Shown one piece after another: positions 33,765-42,906 of a DNA stretch of 64,000 bases. The translations under genes and the position numbers were made by a program. Position 1 is the stretch's first letter. The number at the start of each line of letters is the position of its first letter. The stretch is from Clostridium sp. (lineage in GTDB: Bacteria; Bacillota; Clostridia; Lachnospirales; Lachnospiraceae), in the NCBI GenBank assembly GCA_018377235.1, contig JAGZZT010000001.1, positions 248,001 through 312,000 of the forward strand, written 5' to 3'. The notes under the pieces are model-generated. The model was given only the letters and a program-made list of their open reading frames with translations, searched no databases and was not told the origin of the DNA.

Positions 33765-34235
33765 TTACGTTCTCAGTGTAGCCCTCAGCCTGTTGGGTTT
33801 TAACAGCAGATCCAGCCCGGCTGTAAACGAAGGCGCAATCACATCCGCATGGTTTAAAAGCCTGCCGCAGAGTCCCTCTTTTTCTAACACTGCAATGGAC
33901 AGATCTGCCGCATCAAACATCTGGATATCATTCAGTCCGTTTCCAAGGCAGACTACGCCGCCTGAAAGACCTTTTACAATTTTTTCCTTGCACTCGGCCG
34001 CTCCTTCTCGCGGAAACGTCATAACCTCTATTCCTAAACCGCAGCACTGCTCCTTCACCGTACCATAAGTATCTGCTGTCAGGATATACAGCTGTGCCAT
34101 CTCTTTTAATTTCAGAATCCTTTCCTCCGCCTCTGCCAGAAATACTCCGTCCACAGCGGCAGTTCCATTATAATCCATCACAATATGACAGATATCAAGT
34201 GATTCCCATCCTGGTATCTCAATTCGTATCATCAT
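33765..34235 (-). CDS. HAD-superfamily hydrolase, soluble P-type-ATPase-like (COG4087)
   Basis: A small 156-aa HAD protein. Motif I is MDYNGTAAVDG (about residue 19). The second Asp of the usual DxDGT is Asn here, as seen in non-phosphatase or P-type-like members. Motif II is ILTADTYG; motif IV is GNGLNDIQMFDAADLSIAV, close to the GDGxND of P-type ATPases. There is no cap domain. It begins 10 nt after pstB ends and is the last gene of that operon. A role in phosphate handling is suggested only by position. The start could be either of two adjacent ATGs (34235 or 34232). Confidence 0.8.
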   Translation of the reverse strand: MMIRIEIPGWESLDICHIVMDYNGTAAVDGVFLAEAEERILKLKEMAQLYILTADTYGTVKEQCCGLGIEVMTFPREGAAECKEKIVKGLSGGVVCLGNGLNDIQMFDAADLSIAVLEKEGLCGRLLNHADVIAPSFTAGLDLLLKPNRLRATLRT

Positions 34236-34244
34236 TCTGCTCCT

Positions 34245-34994
34245 TTATCCATAAAGTCCTTCCAGGAATGCTCTTGTTTCTTTCTCTTCAGGATGTGCAA
34301 AAAGTTCTCTGGAAGGCCTCATCTCTACCAGCCTTCCTCCAAAAAGAAAAGCTCCGTAATCTGAAATTCTTCTGGCCTGGGCAATGTTATGGGTCACAAT
34401 AATGACTGTGTATTTCTCTTTCAGCCGCATCAATGTTTCTTCAATCACAGCCGACGCTTTTACGTCCAATGCAGAACAGGGTTCATCAAGAAGGAGGACA
34501 TCCGGCTCTATGGACAGGGCTCTCGCAATACAGAGTCTCTGCTGCTGGCCGCCAGACAGATTTAAAGCGCTCTTTCCCATAACATCCTTTACCTCATCGA
34601 AAAGCCCTGCCATTCTGAGCTTTTCTTCTGCAATCGTTTTTAACGCAGATTTATCTCTGATCCCATAATATTTAGGGCCATAAGTCATATTTTTATAGAT
34701 AGAAAACGGAAAGGGAGATGGAGTCTGAAACACAAGCCCTACCTTTCTGCGCAGTATATCTGTTTTCATAGTTTTAATATTCTGACCGCCCAGAAAAATT
34801 TCTCCCTCTGCCGATGCTCCGGGTTCCTCAGAAAGCATGCCGTTCATGCACCTCAGCAAAGTGCTTTTCCCGCATCCTGAAGGTCCGATGATAGCTGTAA
34901 TCCGATGGGCGGGAATATCCATGGATATATCAGAAAGAACCTTTTCTGAACCATAAGAAGCCCCGACCTTCTGAAGCGTCATGACATATTCCAT
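34245..34994 (-). CDS. pstB: Phosphate-type ABC transporter ATP-binding protein PstB
   Basis: ATPase of the Pst importer, 249 aa. Walker A is GPSGCGKSTLLRCMNGM (about 38). The Q-loop GLVFQTPSPFPFSIYKNMTYGP is the distinctive PstB form. The signature is LSGGQQQRLCIARAL, Walker B LLLDEPCSALDVKAS and the H-loop VTHNIAQARRISDY. GGAG lies nine nt before the start at 34994. The start overlaps the pstA stop by 16 nt, suggesting translational coupling. Confidence 0.92.
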   Translation of the reverse strand: MEYVMTLQKVGASYGSEKVLSDISMDIPAHRITAIIGPSGCGKSTLLRCMNGMLSEEPGASAEGEIFLGGQNIKTMKTDILRRKVGLVFQTPSPFPFSIYKNMTYGPKYYGIRDKSALKTIAEEKLRMAGLFDEVKDVMGKSALNLSGGQQQRLCIARALSIEPDVLLLDEPCSALDVKASAVIEETLMRLKEKYTVIIVTHNIAQARRISDYGAFLFGGRLVEMRPSRELFAHPEEKETRAFLEGLYG

Positions 34995-35821
34995 TTTTTC
35001 TGACTCCTTCCTGCATAGATTGTTGCCGCCAGGCTGCCAATCAGAATCAGCGCCATCATCACAAAGGCGGTTCCATAAGCCATTTCCATAGAGGTTTCCC
35101 CCTGAGCCACCAGAAGATACAGATGCATGGGAAGCGCCATGGCCGGCTTTCTCAAATCAGTCGGAATACCGGAATAAGCTACTGCACCAGTAAAAATTAA
35201 CGGAGCTGTAGCTCCCATGGCATAACATCCTCCTAAAATCAGGCCAGAAACCAGCTCGCCGCGGCACGCCGGAAGTACAATATTCCATATCGTATAAAAC
35301 TGCGGGCATCCCAGAGCATAAGAGGATAAAATCAGATTCCTGTCTATTTCCCGAAATGCTTTTTCAGCCCGTACTTCAATAAATGGCAGAATCATAACAG
35401 CCAGAGCAGCGCCTGCAGAAAGAATGCATCTGCCCCACCCCAGGCTTTTAACCAGGAAGCTGTAGGCAAACAGGCCCAATACAATTGATGGAATTCCTGA
35501 AATACACTGGATGACTTCCTGAATGATTCGCTTCAGCCGGGAGCTTTTACAGTAAAAGTTCAGATACAGGGCACAGGCCACTGCCGGGATTCCTCCCAGC
35601 ACAACTGCAGTTCCAGTAAAGCACAGACTTCCTGCAATCGCAGGCCAGATTCCCCCTTCTTCTCCCAGAACTGCCCCTTTAGGCGGCTGAGATAAAAACT
35701 CCCAGCTTATAGTACCTGAACCTTTATAGAATACATAAGTAAAAAGAAAGAAAATCAAACCGGCTGTTATAAGCATTCCGCCATAAGCCCAGATTTTGAC
35801 AAGCATATTTCTAATTTTCAT
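34979..35821 (-). CDS. pstA: Phosphate-type ABC transporter permease PstA
   Basis: One of two membrane subunits, 280 aa with about six transmembrane segments. The coupling region ALGCPQFYTIWNIVLPACRG lies near residue 170. ISGIPSIVLGLFAYSFLVKS (about 108-127) is a typical PstA block. It lies six nt after pstC ends and overlaps the pstB start. Confidence 0.92.
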   Translation of the reverse strand: MKIRNMLVKIWAYGGMLITAGLIFFLFTYVFYKGSGTISWEFLSQPPKGAVLGEEGGIWPAIAGSLCFTGTAVVLGGIPAVACALYLNFYCKSSRLKRIIQEVIQCISGIPSIVLGLFAYSFLVKSLGWGRCILSAGAALAVMILPFIEVRAEKAFREIDRNLILSSYALGCPQFYTIWNIVLPACRGELVSGLILGGCYAMGATAPLIFTGAVAYSGIPTDLRKPAMALPMHLYLLVAQGETSMEMAYGTAFVMMALILIGSLAATIYAGRSQKKWNMS

Positions 35822-35827
35822 AGTTCC

Positions 35828-36694
35828 CTACCTTTCGATTCTTCTGCGAATCCAGGCAATGCAAGAATTAATTGCAAACAGCAGAAGCATCAGCACCAGA
35901 CCAGCTGCATATAAAGCGTGATAGTGGGTGCTTCCTGCTTCTGCTGTTCCCATTTCCAGAGCAATTACAGCTGCAATCGTCTCACTTTTCCCGAGCAGTC
36001 TGGGAAAAAGATTTGCATTTCCAATTACCATCATGACTGCCATCGTCTCTCCCATGGCTCTTCCAATAGCAAGGATCATGGACATAAGAATATTTTTCCA
36101 TGATGCAGGAAGTATAATCGTGGCCGCCATATGCCATTTAGAAATCCCCATAGCCTTAGCTGCCGGTTCATATTTTTTTCTTACCTTAAGCATGGTTTCA
36201 CTGCAGGAGGCAACCAGAAAAGGAAGCAGCATCACGGCCAGCACAATAGCTGCAGCCAGTACGCAGGATCCGGTGGGAATACCGCTCCTGATAAAGAAGC
36301 GCACCAGAACTGTCAGGCCTACAAAACCGTACACTACAGACGGAATACCTGCAAGAAGATCTACAAAAGGATATAATATGCTCCTCATAGTGTCAGAAGC
36401 CACACATGAAAGAAACAAGGCAGCGCCAAGACCAGCTGCAGCAGCCAGAATCAGAGCCGCTGCAGAAACGTACAGAGTCGCCATTATAAAATTGAAAATA
36501 CCAAAGGAGGGTTCCCCAGTGTAGGCAATCGGCATCCACCTGCGTCCAAAAAGAAAATCGGGCACTGCCACTTCTTCAAACGTGGGCAGTGCCTCCTTTA
36601 CTATAAAATAAATGACAAAGGCCAAGACCAGCACGGTCAGCACAGTCAGGGCCTTTATCACAGCCGAAATAACAGCATTTAATTTTTCATTCAT
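35828..36694 (-). CDS. pstC: Phosphate-type ABC transporter permease PstC
   Basis: Second membrane subunit, 288 aa. The first segment is at about 10-31 (VIKALTVLTVLVLAFVIYFI). LFGRRWMPIAYTGEPSFGIF is the PstC loop before the second segment. DLLAGIPSVVYGFVGLTVLV and the coupling motif AKAMGISKWHMAATIILPAS follow. The gene begins six nt after pstS ends. Confidence 0.93.
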   Translation of the reverse strand: MNEKLNAVISAVIKALTVLTVLVLAFVIYFIVKEALPTFEEVAVPDFLFGRRWMPIAYTGEPSFGIFNFIMATLYVSAAALILAAAAGLGAALFLSCVASDTMRSILYPFVDLLAGIPSVVYGFVGLTVLVRFFIRSGIPTGSCVLAAAIVLAVMLLPFLVASCSETMLKVRKKYEPAAKAMGISKWHMAATIILPASWKNILMSMILAIGRAMGETMAVMMVIGNANLFPRLLGKSETIAAVIALEMGTAEAGSTHYHALYAAGLVLMLLLFAINSCIAWIRRRIER

Positions 36695-36700
36695 CTCAGT

Positions 36701-37693
36701 CTACTCAGCCGGTGTGAATGCCGGAATGTATCCATTGGCCTCCACTGCCTCTGCTCCAGTCTTTGAAAAAATATAATCGATAAATGCCTGCTCAGAAGCA
36801 GTTACAGGTTTTCCTGTGACAAACATAACCGGTCTCTGAATCTTATAGGCTCCACTGATAATATTTTCTTCTGTAGCCTCTACGCCGTCTACTTTCATAG
36901 CTGTCAGAACCTGTTTTTCTGCATTTGCCTTATTATAAGCTCCAAATCCAGCGTAGCCGATTCCCCAGGGATCGACCGCAATATTGGTAGCTAATTCTGT
37001 CATAGATGCAGACTGGGTTGCAGAAGGTGTCACTTCGCTGTCTCCCATCACGCTCTTCTGGAACACCTCATATGCGCCTCCGGACAGATCCCGGATATAT
37101 ACGTTAATTGTTTCAGCAGGAAGAGATGCGTCGACCTGATCCCAGGTTGCAATTTCACCGGAAAAGATTTTCTGAATAGTCTCTGTTGTCAGATCATCTG
37201 TCAGATCACAGATCGGATTTTCTGCATTCACAGACACTGTAAGGGCATCCTTTGCAACAATAAATTCCTGATAATCTGCACCCAGAGCTTCCATCTCAGA
37301 ATCTTTCATTTCTCTGGCTACCATTCCAAAATCTGCTGTACCGTCAATCGCTGCACTGACTCCCACGCCAGAACCGCCCGGCGCTACATATACAGAAATA
37401 TTGCTGTCTGGAAATGCCGCGTCAACCTTGTCCCAGGTCACATACTCCTCTGTAAATGAAGAAGCCAGGGATGACATAATCGGATATAAAGAAGTGGAAC
37501 CGCAGAATAAAATAGATGACTGGAATTCATCTGCTTCTTTGGCTTCTGTCTCCTGAACAGACTCGCTTTCAGAAGGTGCAGCTACTTCTGCCTTTGTTTC
37601 AGCAGCGCTTTCTTTTGAAGTCTGCCCTGATCCACAAGCTGTCAGGCTGAGCGCCATAGCCGCAGACATCAGAACTGCTAAAGTTTTTCTCAT
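36701..37693 (-). CDS. pstS: Phosphate-type ABC transporter substrate-binding lipoprotein PstS
   Basis: Binds phosphate or a similar oxyanion outside the cell. From the ATG at 37693, with GGGAGG upstream, the product has 330 aa and a lipoprotein signal ending LTAC (Cys at 21). An Ala/Glu/Ser linker follows. The domain starts at ILFCGSTSLYPIMSSLASSF and has APGGSGVGVSAAIDGTADFG. The usual ligand motif D-G-S-G-T is replaced by RDLSGGAYEVFQ (about 200), so the specificity may differ from phosphate. No phoU, phoR or phoB gene accompanies it, and I see no clear Pho box upstream. Confidence 0.88.
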   Translation of the reverse strand: MRKTLAVLMSAAMALSLTACGSGQTSKESAAETKAEVAAPSESESVQETEAKEADEFQSSILFCGSTSLYPIMSSLASSFTEEYVTWDKVDAAFPDSNISVYVAPGGSGVGVSAAIDGTADFGMVAREMKDSEMEALGADYQEFIVAKDALTVSVNAENPICDLTDDLTTETIQKIFSGEIATWDQVDASLPAETINVYIRDLSGGAYEVFQKSVMGDSEVTPSATQSASMTELATNIAVDPWGIGYAGFGAYNKANAEKQVLTAMKVDGVEATEENIISGAYKIQRPVMFVTGKPVTASEQAFIDYIFSKTGAEAVEANGYIPAFTPAE

Positions 37694-37777
37694 AGTATCC
37701 TCCCTCTGAGTACAGTATTTTTCTGACTCATATGTATTTAGAATAGGTTTCATTCTTTATATCCGAGGATAACACGA

Positions 37778-37824
37778 AACAGAGAGAGACTCAAATCGTT
37801 TTTATTCATAAGCCTCTCTCTGTT
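37778..37824 (-). terminator. Hairpin after livF
   Basis: AACAGAGAGAG (37778-37788) pairs with CTCTCTCTGTT (37814-37824) over 11 bp, with a 25-nt loop. The T tract is weak (TTTCGTGTT on the minus strand). It lies 15 nt after livF and upstream of pstS, so it probably ends the liv operon. Confidence 0.6.
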
Positions 37825-37838
37825 ATTGATATTATCTA

Positions 37839-38549
37839 TTATTCACTTAAATACGCTTTTTTGACCTGATCATTATTCATCAGTTCTTTTGCGTCTCCTC
37901 TTAGCACAATCTTTCCCGTCTCCAGAACGTACGCTTTGTTGGCAATGGAAAGAGCCTTCTTGGCGTTCTGCTCCACCAGAAGAACCGTGGTTCCTTCGGC
38001 GCTGATTTCTTTAATAATCTCAAAAATTTCGTTTACATACAGAGGAGAAAGACCCATGGACGGTTCGTCCATTACAATCAGCCTCGGATGGGACATGAGT
38101 GCCCGCCCCATGGCCAGCATCTGCTGTTCTCCGCCGGAGAGAGTGCCTGCCAGCTGATTTTTTCTCTCTTCCAGTCTCGGGAAACGCTTATAAATTCTTT
38201 GAATTGTTTCCTCGCTCTCCTGCTTATTATTTCTTGTGTATGCTCCCATTTTCAGGTTCTGAAGAACCGTCAGCTGGGCAAATACCCGGCGTCCCTCCGG
38301 CACATGGGCGATTCCCATAGATACCAGCTTATAGCCGGGAACCTTTGTGATATCTTTTCCCTCAAATACAATACTTCCCGATTTCACTGGAATCAGGCCT
38401 GTAAGTGCATGAAGCGTTGTCGTCTTTCCAGCCCCGTTGGCTCCGATGAGGGCGATAACGTCTCCCTCCTCTACCTCGAAGGAGATGCCCTTGAGCGCCT
38501 GGATTACGCCGTAATAGACGCTTAAATCTTTTACCTCCAGCATTGCCAT
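37839..38549 (-). CDS. livF: Branched-chain amino acid ABC transporter ATPase LivF
   Basis: One of two ATPases of the Liv importer, 236 aa. It has Walker A GANGAGKTTTLHALTGL (about 37), LSGGEQQMLAMGRALMSHPR, Walker B LIVMDEPSMGLSP and the LivF-typical GIAHVPEGRRVFAQLTV. GGGAGG is eight nt before the ATG. It ends the liv operon; the order here is livJ, livH, livM, livG, livF, as in E. coli. Confidence 0.95.
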   Translation of the reverse strand: MAMLEVKDLSVYYGVIQALKGISFEVEEGDVIALIGANGAGKTTTLHALTGLIPVKSGSIVFEGKDITKVPGYKLVSMGIAHVPEGRRVFAQLTVLQNLKMGAYTRNNKQESEETIQRIYKRFPRLEERKNQLAGTLSGGEQQMLAMGRALMSHPRLIVMDEPSMGLSPLYVNEIFEIIKEISAEGTTVLLVEQNAKKALSIANKAYVLETGKIVLRGDAKELMNNDQVKKAYLSE

Positions 38550-38610
38550 GACTCTGACCTCCCACTTTTCATAAATTTATTATTTGTTTTGCTGCTGCAG
38601 CTCACGCTGT

Positions 38611-39369
38611 CTATTCTCCCAGATAAGCCTTGACAACCTCCGGGTTATTCAGCACCTGGCTGGTTGGCCCCTCTGTCAGTACATGGCCAAAATTCAACAC
38701 CGTCAGCTTTTCACAGATTCCTGATACCAGCTTCATATCATGTTCAATCAAGAGAATGGTCATATCGAAGTTGTCCCGGACAAACTGGATGGTATCCATC
38801 AGCTCCTTTGTCTCATTGGGATTCATGCCGGCCGCCGGCTCATCCAGGAGAAGAAGCTTTGGCTCTGTGGCAAGAGCCCTGGCAATCTCCAGCTTTCTCT
38901 GCTTTCCATAGGGAAGGTTGGAGGCCTTCACCGCAAACTCTTTCTCCAGATCAAACACCTTTAAAAGCTCCAGAGCCTTCTCATCCATCTCCCGCTCCAC
39001 TTTTCTGTATTTCGGCAGACGGAAAATACCTGTCAGAGTGCTGTAGGAATGGTGGTTATGAAGCCCCACTTTTACGTTGTCAAGGACGCTCAAATCCTTA
39101 AACAGACGGATATTCTGAAAGGTTCTGGCTACTCCAGCCCGGTTAATCTCAATATTTTTCTTCCCTGCAATATTTTTCCCATCCAGAAGAATAATTCCCC
39201 CATCCGGTTTATACACGCCTGTCAAAAGATTGAATACTGTTGTCTTTCCAGCTCCGTTGGGGCCGATGAGGCCGTACAGCTGGCCTTTTTCAATGGTAAT
39301 GTTAAAATCGTCTACTGCCTTCAGTCCGCCGAAGGAGATACTTAAATTTTTTACTTCAAGCATTGCCAT
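38611..39369 (-). CDS. livG: Branched-chain amino acid ABC transporter ATPase LivG
   Basis: Second ATPase of the Liv importer, 252 aa. Walker A is GPNGAGKTTVFNLLTGVYKP (about 36). The LivG features GVARTFQNIRLFKDLSVLDN, YGKQRKLEIARALATEPKLL and LLDEPAAGMNPNETKEL are present. The start is three nt past the livM stop, with AGGAG upstream. Confidence 0.96.
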   Translation of the reverse strand: MAMLEVKNLSISFGGLKAVDDFNITIEKGQLYGLIGPNGAGKTTVFNLLTGVYKPDGGIILLDGKNIAGKKNIEINRAGVARTFQNIRLFKDLSVLDNVKVGLHNHHSYSTLTGIFRLPKYRKVEREMDEKALELLKVFDLEKEFAVKASNLPYGKQRKLEIARALATEPKLLLLDEPAAGMNPNETKELMDTIQFVRDNFDMTILLIEHDMKLVSGICEKLTVLNFGHVLTEGPTSQVLNNPEVVKAYLGE

Positions 39370-39372
39370 ATC

Positions 39373-40467
39373 CTACTCCTCCTCCGTCTGTTTCTTCTGT
39401 TTCTTAAAGGATGCTGCAGCGCGGCTTCTGAATTCCTTTGCCTTAGGGCTGGAATTGAACAGCATCATTGCAATCAGCACAATAGCATAAATCAGCATTC
39501 TGTAGTTGCTGAGACCGCGCAGAAGTTCTGGCAGCAGAGTCAGCACCACTGCCGCAATAATGGAACCTCGGATATTTCCAATTCCGCCCAGCACCACAAA
39601 TACCAAAATCATAATGGACATGTTGTAGCCAAAGGCCTTAGGCGTAGCTGCCAGTGTAGCCAGATTGTGAGCATAGAGTACGCCTGCTACTCCTGCAAGA
39701 GCTGCAGATACAGAAAAAGCTAAGAGCTTATATTTTGTAATATTAATTCCTACAGACTCAGCCGCAATCCTGTTATCTCTGATAGCCATAATAGCGCGGC
39801 CTGTTCTGGAATGAATCAGATTCAGAACAATGAAAAGGGTAATTAACACCAGAATAATACCTATCGTAAAAGTAGCCGCTTTGGGAGTTCCTGTGATACC
39901 CTGGGCTCCCTTAATAATCACCTCGCCTCCCTCCTCTAAATTCAGGGAAGACGCGTCTTTTAAAGAAAAGTGGATTCCTTTGCTGTCAATTCCTACAAAC
40001 AGGGCGTTGATCAGGTTTTTGATGATCTCTCCGAAAGCCAGAGTCACAATCGCCAGGTAGTCCCCCTTCAGCCTGAGGACAGGAATTCCGATAATCAGGC
40101 CGCAGACAGCTGCCGCTGCCGCTCCGATCACTATTGCTCCTATGAAAAGCAGAAGCACTGCCTGATCGTTGTTTTTTGCAATGTCAAAGGTCTTCATCAT
40201 GGCGTTTGTAAAAAATGCGCCTGCAAAAGCCCCCACGCACATAAAGCCTGCATGTCCCAGGCTCAGCTCTCCTAAAATACCCACTGTCAGGTTCAGGGAA
40301 ACTGCCAGAATGACGTAAGTGCACAGAGGGACCAGAATTCCCTTTAACAGGCTCGTCATCCCTCCGGCTGCTGTCAGAACCTGAATCAAAACAAAACAGG
40401 CCAGGATAATGCCATATGTAATACCGTTCTGAACCAGCGTTTTATTTCTGTATGTCTTGATATTCAT
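39373..40467 (-). CDS. livM: Branched-chain amino acid ABC transporter permease LivM
   Basis: Membrane subunit, 364 aa from the ATG at 40467. A GTG three codons earlier (40476) is equally open and directly follows the livH stop. GILGELSLGHAGFMCVGAFA is the LivM hallmark, followed by IPVLRLKGDYLAIVTLAFGEI. GINITKYKLLAFSVSAALAG is the coupling region. About nine to ten hydrophobic segments are visible. An insert of about 40 residues (near 190-230) separates two membrane blocks. Confidence 0.95.
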   Translation of the reverse strand: MNIKTYRNKTLVQNGITYGIILACFVLIQVLTAAGGMTSLLKGILVPLCTYVILAVSLNLTVGILGELSLGHAGFMCVGAFAGAFFTNAMMKTFDIAKNNDQAVLLLFIGAIVIGAAAAAVCGLIIGIPVLRLKGDYLAIVTLAFGEIIKNLINALFVGIDSKGIHFSLKDASSLNLEEGGEVIIKGAQGITGTPKAATFTIGIILVLITLFIVLNLIHSRTGRAIMAIRDNRIAAESVGINITKYKLLAFSVSAALAGVAGVLYAHNLATLAATPKAFGYNMSIMILVFVVLGGIGNIRGSIIAAVVLTLLPELLRGLSNYRMLIYAIVLIAMMLFNSSPKAKEFRSRAAASFKKQKKQTEEE

Positions 40468-40476
40468 GGCCTCCAC

Positions 40477-41361
40477 CTACACTTTCTCACTGACTTTTTT
40501 GCCCAGAATTCCAGTCGGACGTACTAACAGTACAATAATAAGTACAGAAAATACTATCGCGTCTGAAAGCTGGGATGAAATATACGCCTTCGTCAGGTTC
40601 TCGATTACCCCCAGAAGCACTCCGCCGATCAGGGCGCCTGGAATGGATCCGATTCCGCCGAATACAGCTGCCACAAAGGCCTTGATACCAGGCATAGAAC
40701 CTGTATATGGCGTTAAGGACGGATACGCGGAACACAGTAAAACCCCTGCAATGGCAGCCAGAGCAGAACCGATGGCAAAGGTAATGGCAATGGTTCTGTT
40801 GACGTTAATTCCCATCAAGGTAGCAGCTCCTCTGTCTTCCGACACCGCCAGCATGGCCTGTCCAATTTTTGTCCTGTTAATAAAAAGCATCAAGCCTGCC
40901 ATAATCACAACGCAGGCTAAAATAGTGACAATCGTCACACTGGAAATGGAAAGTTCCCCTCCTGCCAGTTTTAACGGCGGCAGGTTCACTACAGAAGTAA
41001 ACTGGCGGGCATTAGAACCGAAAATCAAAAGCGCCACATTCTGAAGAAGGTAACTGACGCCAATGGCTGTAATCAAAACAGCCAAAGGGGAGGCATCTCT
41101 TAAGGGGCGGTACGCCACCCGCTCTACTGCCACTCCCAGTGCTGTACAGACAACTACAGCAGCTAAAACTCCCACAATCGGAGATCCTCCCATGGTACTC
41201 ACCACAGTAAAAGCTGTAAAGCCTCCTACCATAATGATATCGCCGTGGGCAAAGTTCAGCATCTTTGCAATTCCATAGACCATAGTATAGCCCAGAGCGA
41301 TGATTGCATAGACACTGCCCAGACTGATGCCATTAATCAAATAGGACAGAAAATTTATCAT
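40477..41361 (-). CDS. livH: Branched-chain amino acid ABC transporter permease LivH
   Basis: Membrane subunit, 294 aa. It begins MINFLSYLINGISLGSVYAI and continues LGYTMVYGIAKMLNFAHGDI, the invariant LivH opening. The coupling segment SEDRGAATLMGINVNRTIAI is at about 190. I set the start at the ATG at 41361; an upstream in-frame stretch from 41439 lacks a ribosome binding site. A 115-nt gap separates it from livJ. Confidence 0.95.
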   Translation of the reverse strand: MINFLSYLINGISLGSVYAIIALGYTMVYGIAKMLNFAHGDIIMVGGFTAFTVVSTMGGSPIVGVLAAVVVCTALGVAVERVAYRPLRDASPLAVLITAIGVSYLLQNVALLIFGSNARQFTSVVNLPPLKLAGGELSISSVTIVTILACVVIMAGLMLFINRTKIGQAMLAVSEDRGAATLMGINVNRTIAITFAIGSALAAIAGVLLCSAYPSLTPYTGSMPGIKAFVAAVFGGIGSIPGALIGGVLLGVIENLTKAYISSQLSDAIVFSVLIIVLLVRPTGILGKKVSEKV

Positions 41362-41476
41362 CTTCCTACACCTCGTTTTCTTTGTTTTTACTGGACAGAA
41401 AAGAAGGCTGCCGCACTGTGCAACAGCCCCCTGTCCCATTTACAAACAGCTCTGCATGCGCCGCATGGGGCTGCTT

Positions 41477-42670
41477 TTAATCCATCATCTCGTAAACGCC
41501 GCTTACAATCTTGGCTGCCTTCGGGGCCTTTTCTGGCTCTCCGCTTGCATTCCATGTCATTCCTTCACCAGTCAGACCATCAATGGTAATTTCTGTCATA
41601 GCTGTCTTCATAGCCTCGCACATATCAGACACTTCCATATCAGGAGTTACTCCTGCTGTTTCTGCTGCCGCTTTAATTGCATATACAGCATCATATGCGC
41701 CTGCACCGAACTGAAGCGGTTCGATTCCGTAAGCTTCCTCATACGCCTTAACAAAATCCTGGCTTCCAGCCTCGTCAACTGTGAATGGAGTTAAAAGCAT
41801 CAATCCCTCTGCCAGAGACTGGTCAAAATTCTTAACACTTAAGATTCCATCCATACCATCGCAGCCGAAGAACATTGGATGAAAATCCTTGTCAGACGCC
41901 TGTTTTAAGATAATAGAAGCCTCCTGGTAGTAGATGGGGAGGAACACCAGCTCTGCTCCAGCCTCTTTCGCTTTATCCAGCTGTACGGAAAAGTCTGTGT
42001 TGCTGTCTGCTGTAAAAGCCTCGCTGGCTACAATCTCCAGTCCCTTTTCCTCTGCTGTCTGTACAAATGTCTCACGGATACCGTCAGAATACTCGCTGGA
42101 GCTGTCGTAGATAATCGCAATCTTTTTGGCAAGTCCGTTATCTGCGATATACTCTGCTGATTTCTTTCCCTGATCCGGATCGGAGAAGCATACGCGGAAT
42201 ACGTTGTCATTCTCCACACACTGAACAGCTGAACCGGACGGAGTCAGCTGGAACATATTGTCAGCCGCAGACTCGGCGCCTACTGCAATACAGGGCTTAG
42301 ATGTGGTGGTTCCCACTAACATCTGCATTCCCTTATCTTTTAAAGTATTGTATGCGTTCACAGATTTCTCAGCGTCGTTCTCGTCGTCCTCGAAGTAAAA
42401 CTCTACCTGATAGCCATTAATTCCGCCAGCCTCATTGATCTCCTTTACTGCCAGTTCAGCTCCGTTTCTGACAGACTCTCCATAGGCAGCTCCTGCTCCT
42501 GTAATCGGTCCGATTCCGCCAAGTACGAATACCTCTCCATCTGCGCCTGCCTCCTGGCCGTCCGCTGCCTTTGAATCAGATGCGCTGTCACCGTTTCCGG
42601 AATTTCCGCAGGCTGTTAACGACATTGCCATCACTGCTGCCAGTCCTAAACTAACTAATCTCTTTTTCAT
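41477..42670 (-). CDS. livJ: Branched-chain amino acid binding lipoprotein (LivJ/LivK-like)
   Basis: Extracellular ligand-binding component, 397 aa from the ATG at 42670 with GGAGGAG upstream. The signal MKKRLVSLGLAAVMAMSLTA ends at a lipoprotein Cys (residue 21). The binding fold opens with VFVLGGIGPITGAGAAYGES and NGAELAVKEINEAGGINGY, and includes FRVCFSDPDQGKKSAEYIAD. Type I periplasmic-binding fold. The Liv family covers Leu, Ile, Val and other amino acids, so the exact ligand is open. First gene of the liv operon. Confidence 0.93.
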   Translation of the reverse strand: MKKRLVSLGLAAVMAMSLTACGNSGNGDSASDSKAADGQEAGADGEVFVLGGIGPITGAGAAYGESVRNGAELAVKEINEAGGINGYQVEFYFEDDENDAEKSVNAYNTLKDKGMQMLVGTTTSKPCIAVGAESAADNMFQLTPSGSAVQCVENDNVFRVCFSDPDQGKKSAEYIADNGLAKKIAIIYDSSSEYSDGIRETFVQTAEEKGLEIVASEAFTADSNTDFSVQLDKAKEAGAELVFLPIYYQEASIILKQASDKDFHPMFFGCDGMDGILSVKNFDQSLAEGLMLLTPFTVDEAGSQDFVKAYEEAYGIEPLQFGAGAYDAVYAIKAAAETAGVTPDMEVSDMCEAMKTAMTEITIDGLTGEGMTWNASGEPEKAPKAAKIVSGVYEMMD

Positions 42671-42730
42671 AAAAAATCTCCTCCAAACCCTCACTAACCA
42701 ACGGTTAATGCTTTCTTTTTGATTGACGCC

Positions 42731-42759
42731 ATTATAGTTTTCCACCTGCTAAAAGTCAA
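42731..42759 (-). promoter_or_regulatory. Strong sigma-A promoter of the liv operon
   Basis: The minus strand has TTGACT (42754-42759), a 17-nt spacer and a perfect TATAAT (42731-42736), about 55 nt upstream of the livJ start. The 237-nt gap to gpsA is AT-rich and has no other gene. Confidence 0.85.
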
Positions 42760-42906
42760 TATGAAAACACGAAAATTTTTCCATTTTCAGTCTAAAAACG
42801 CAATTTTTCGCATGATTTTCTGAAATCTTATGACTTTTAGTTATAGCTTATATTGTAAGAAATTATAATGGCCCGACAAGGGCAGGAAGAGATTTTCTTT
42901 TAAATT

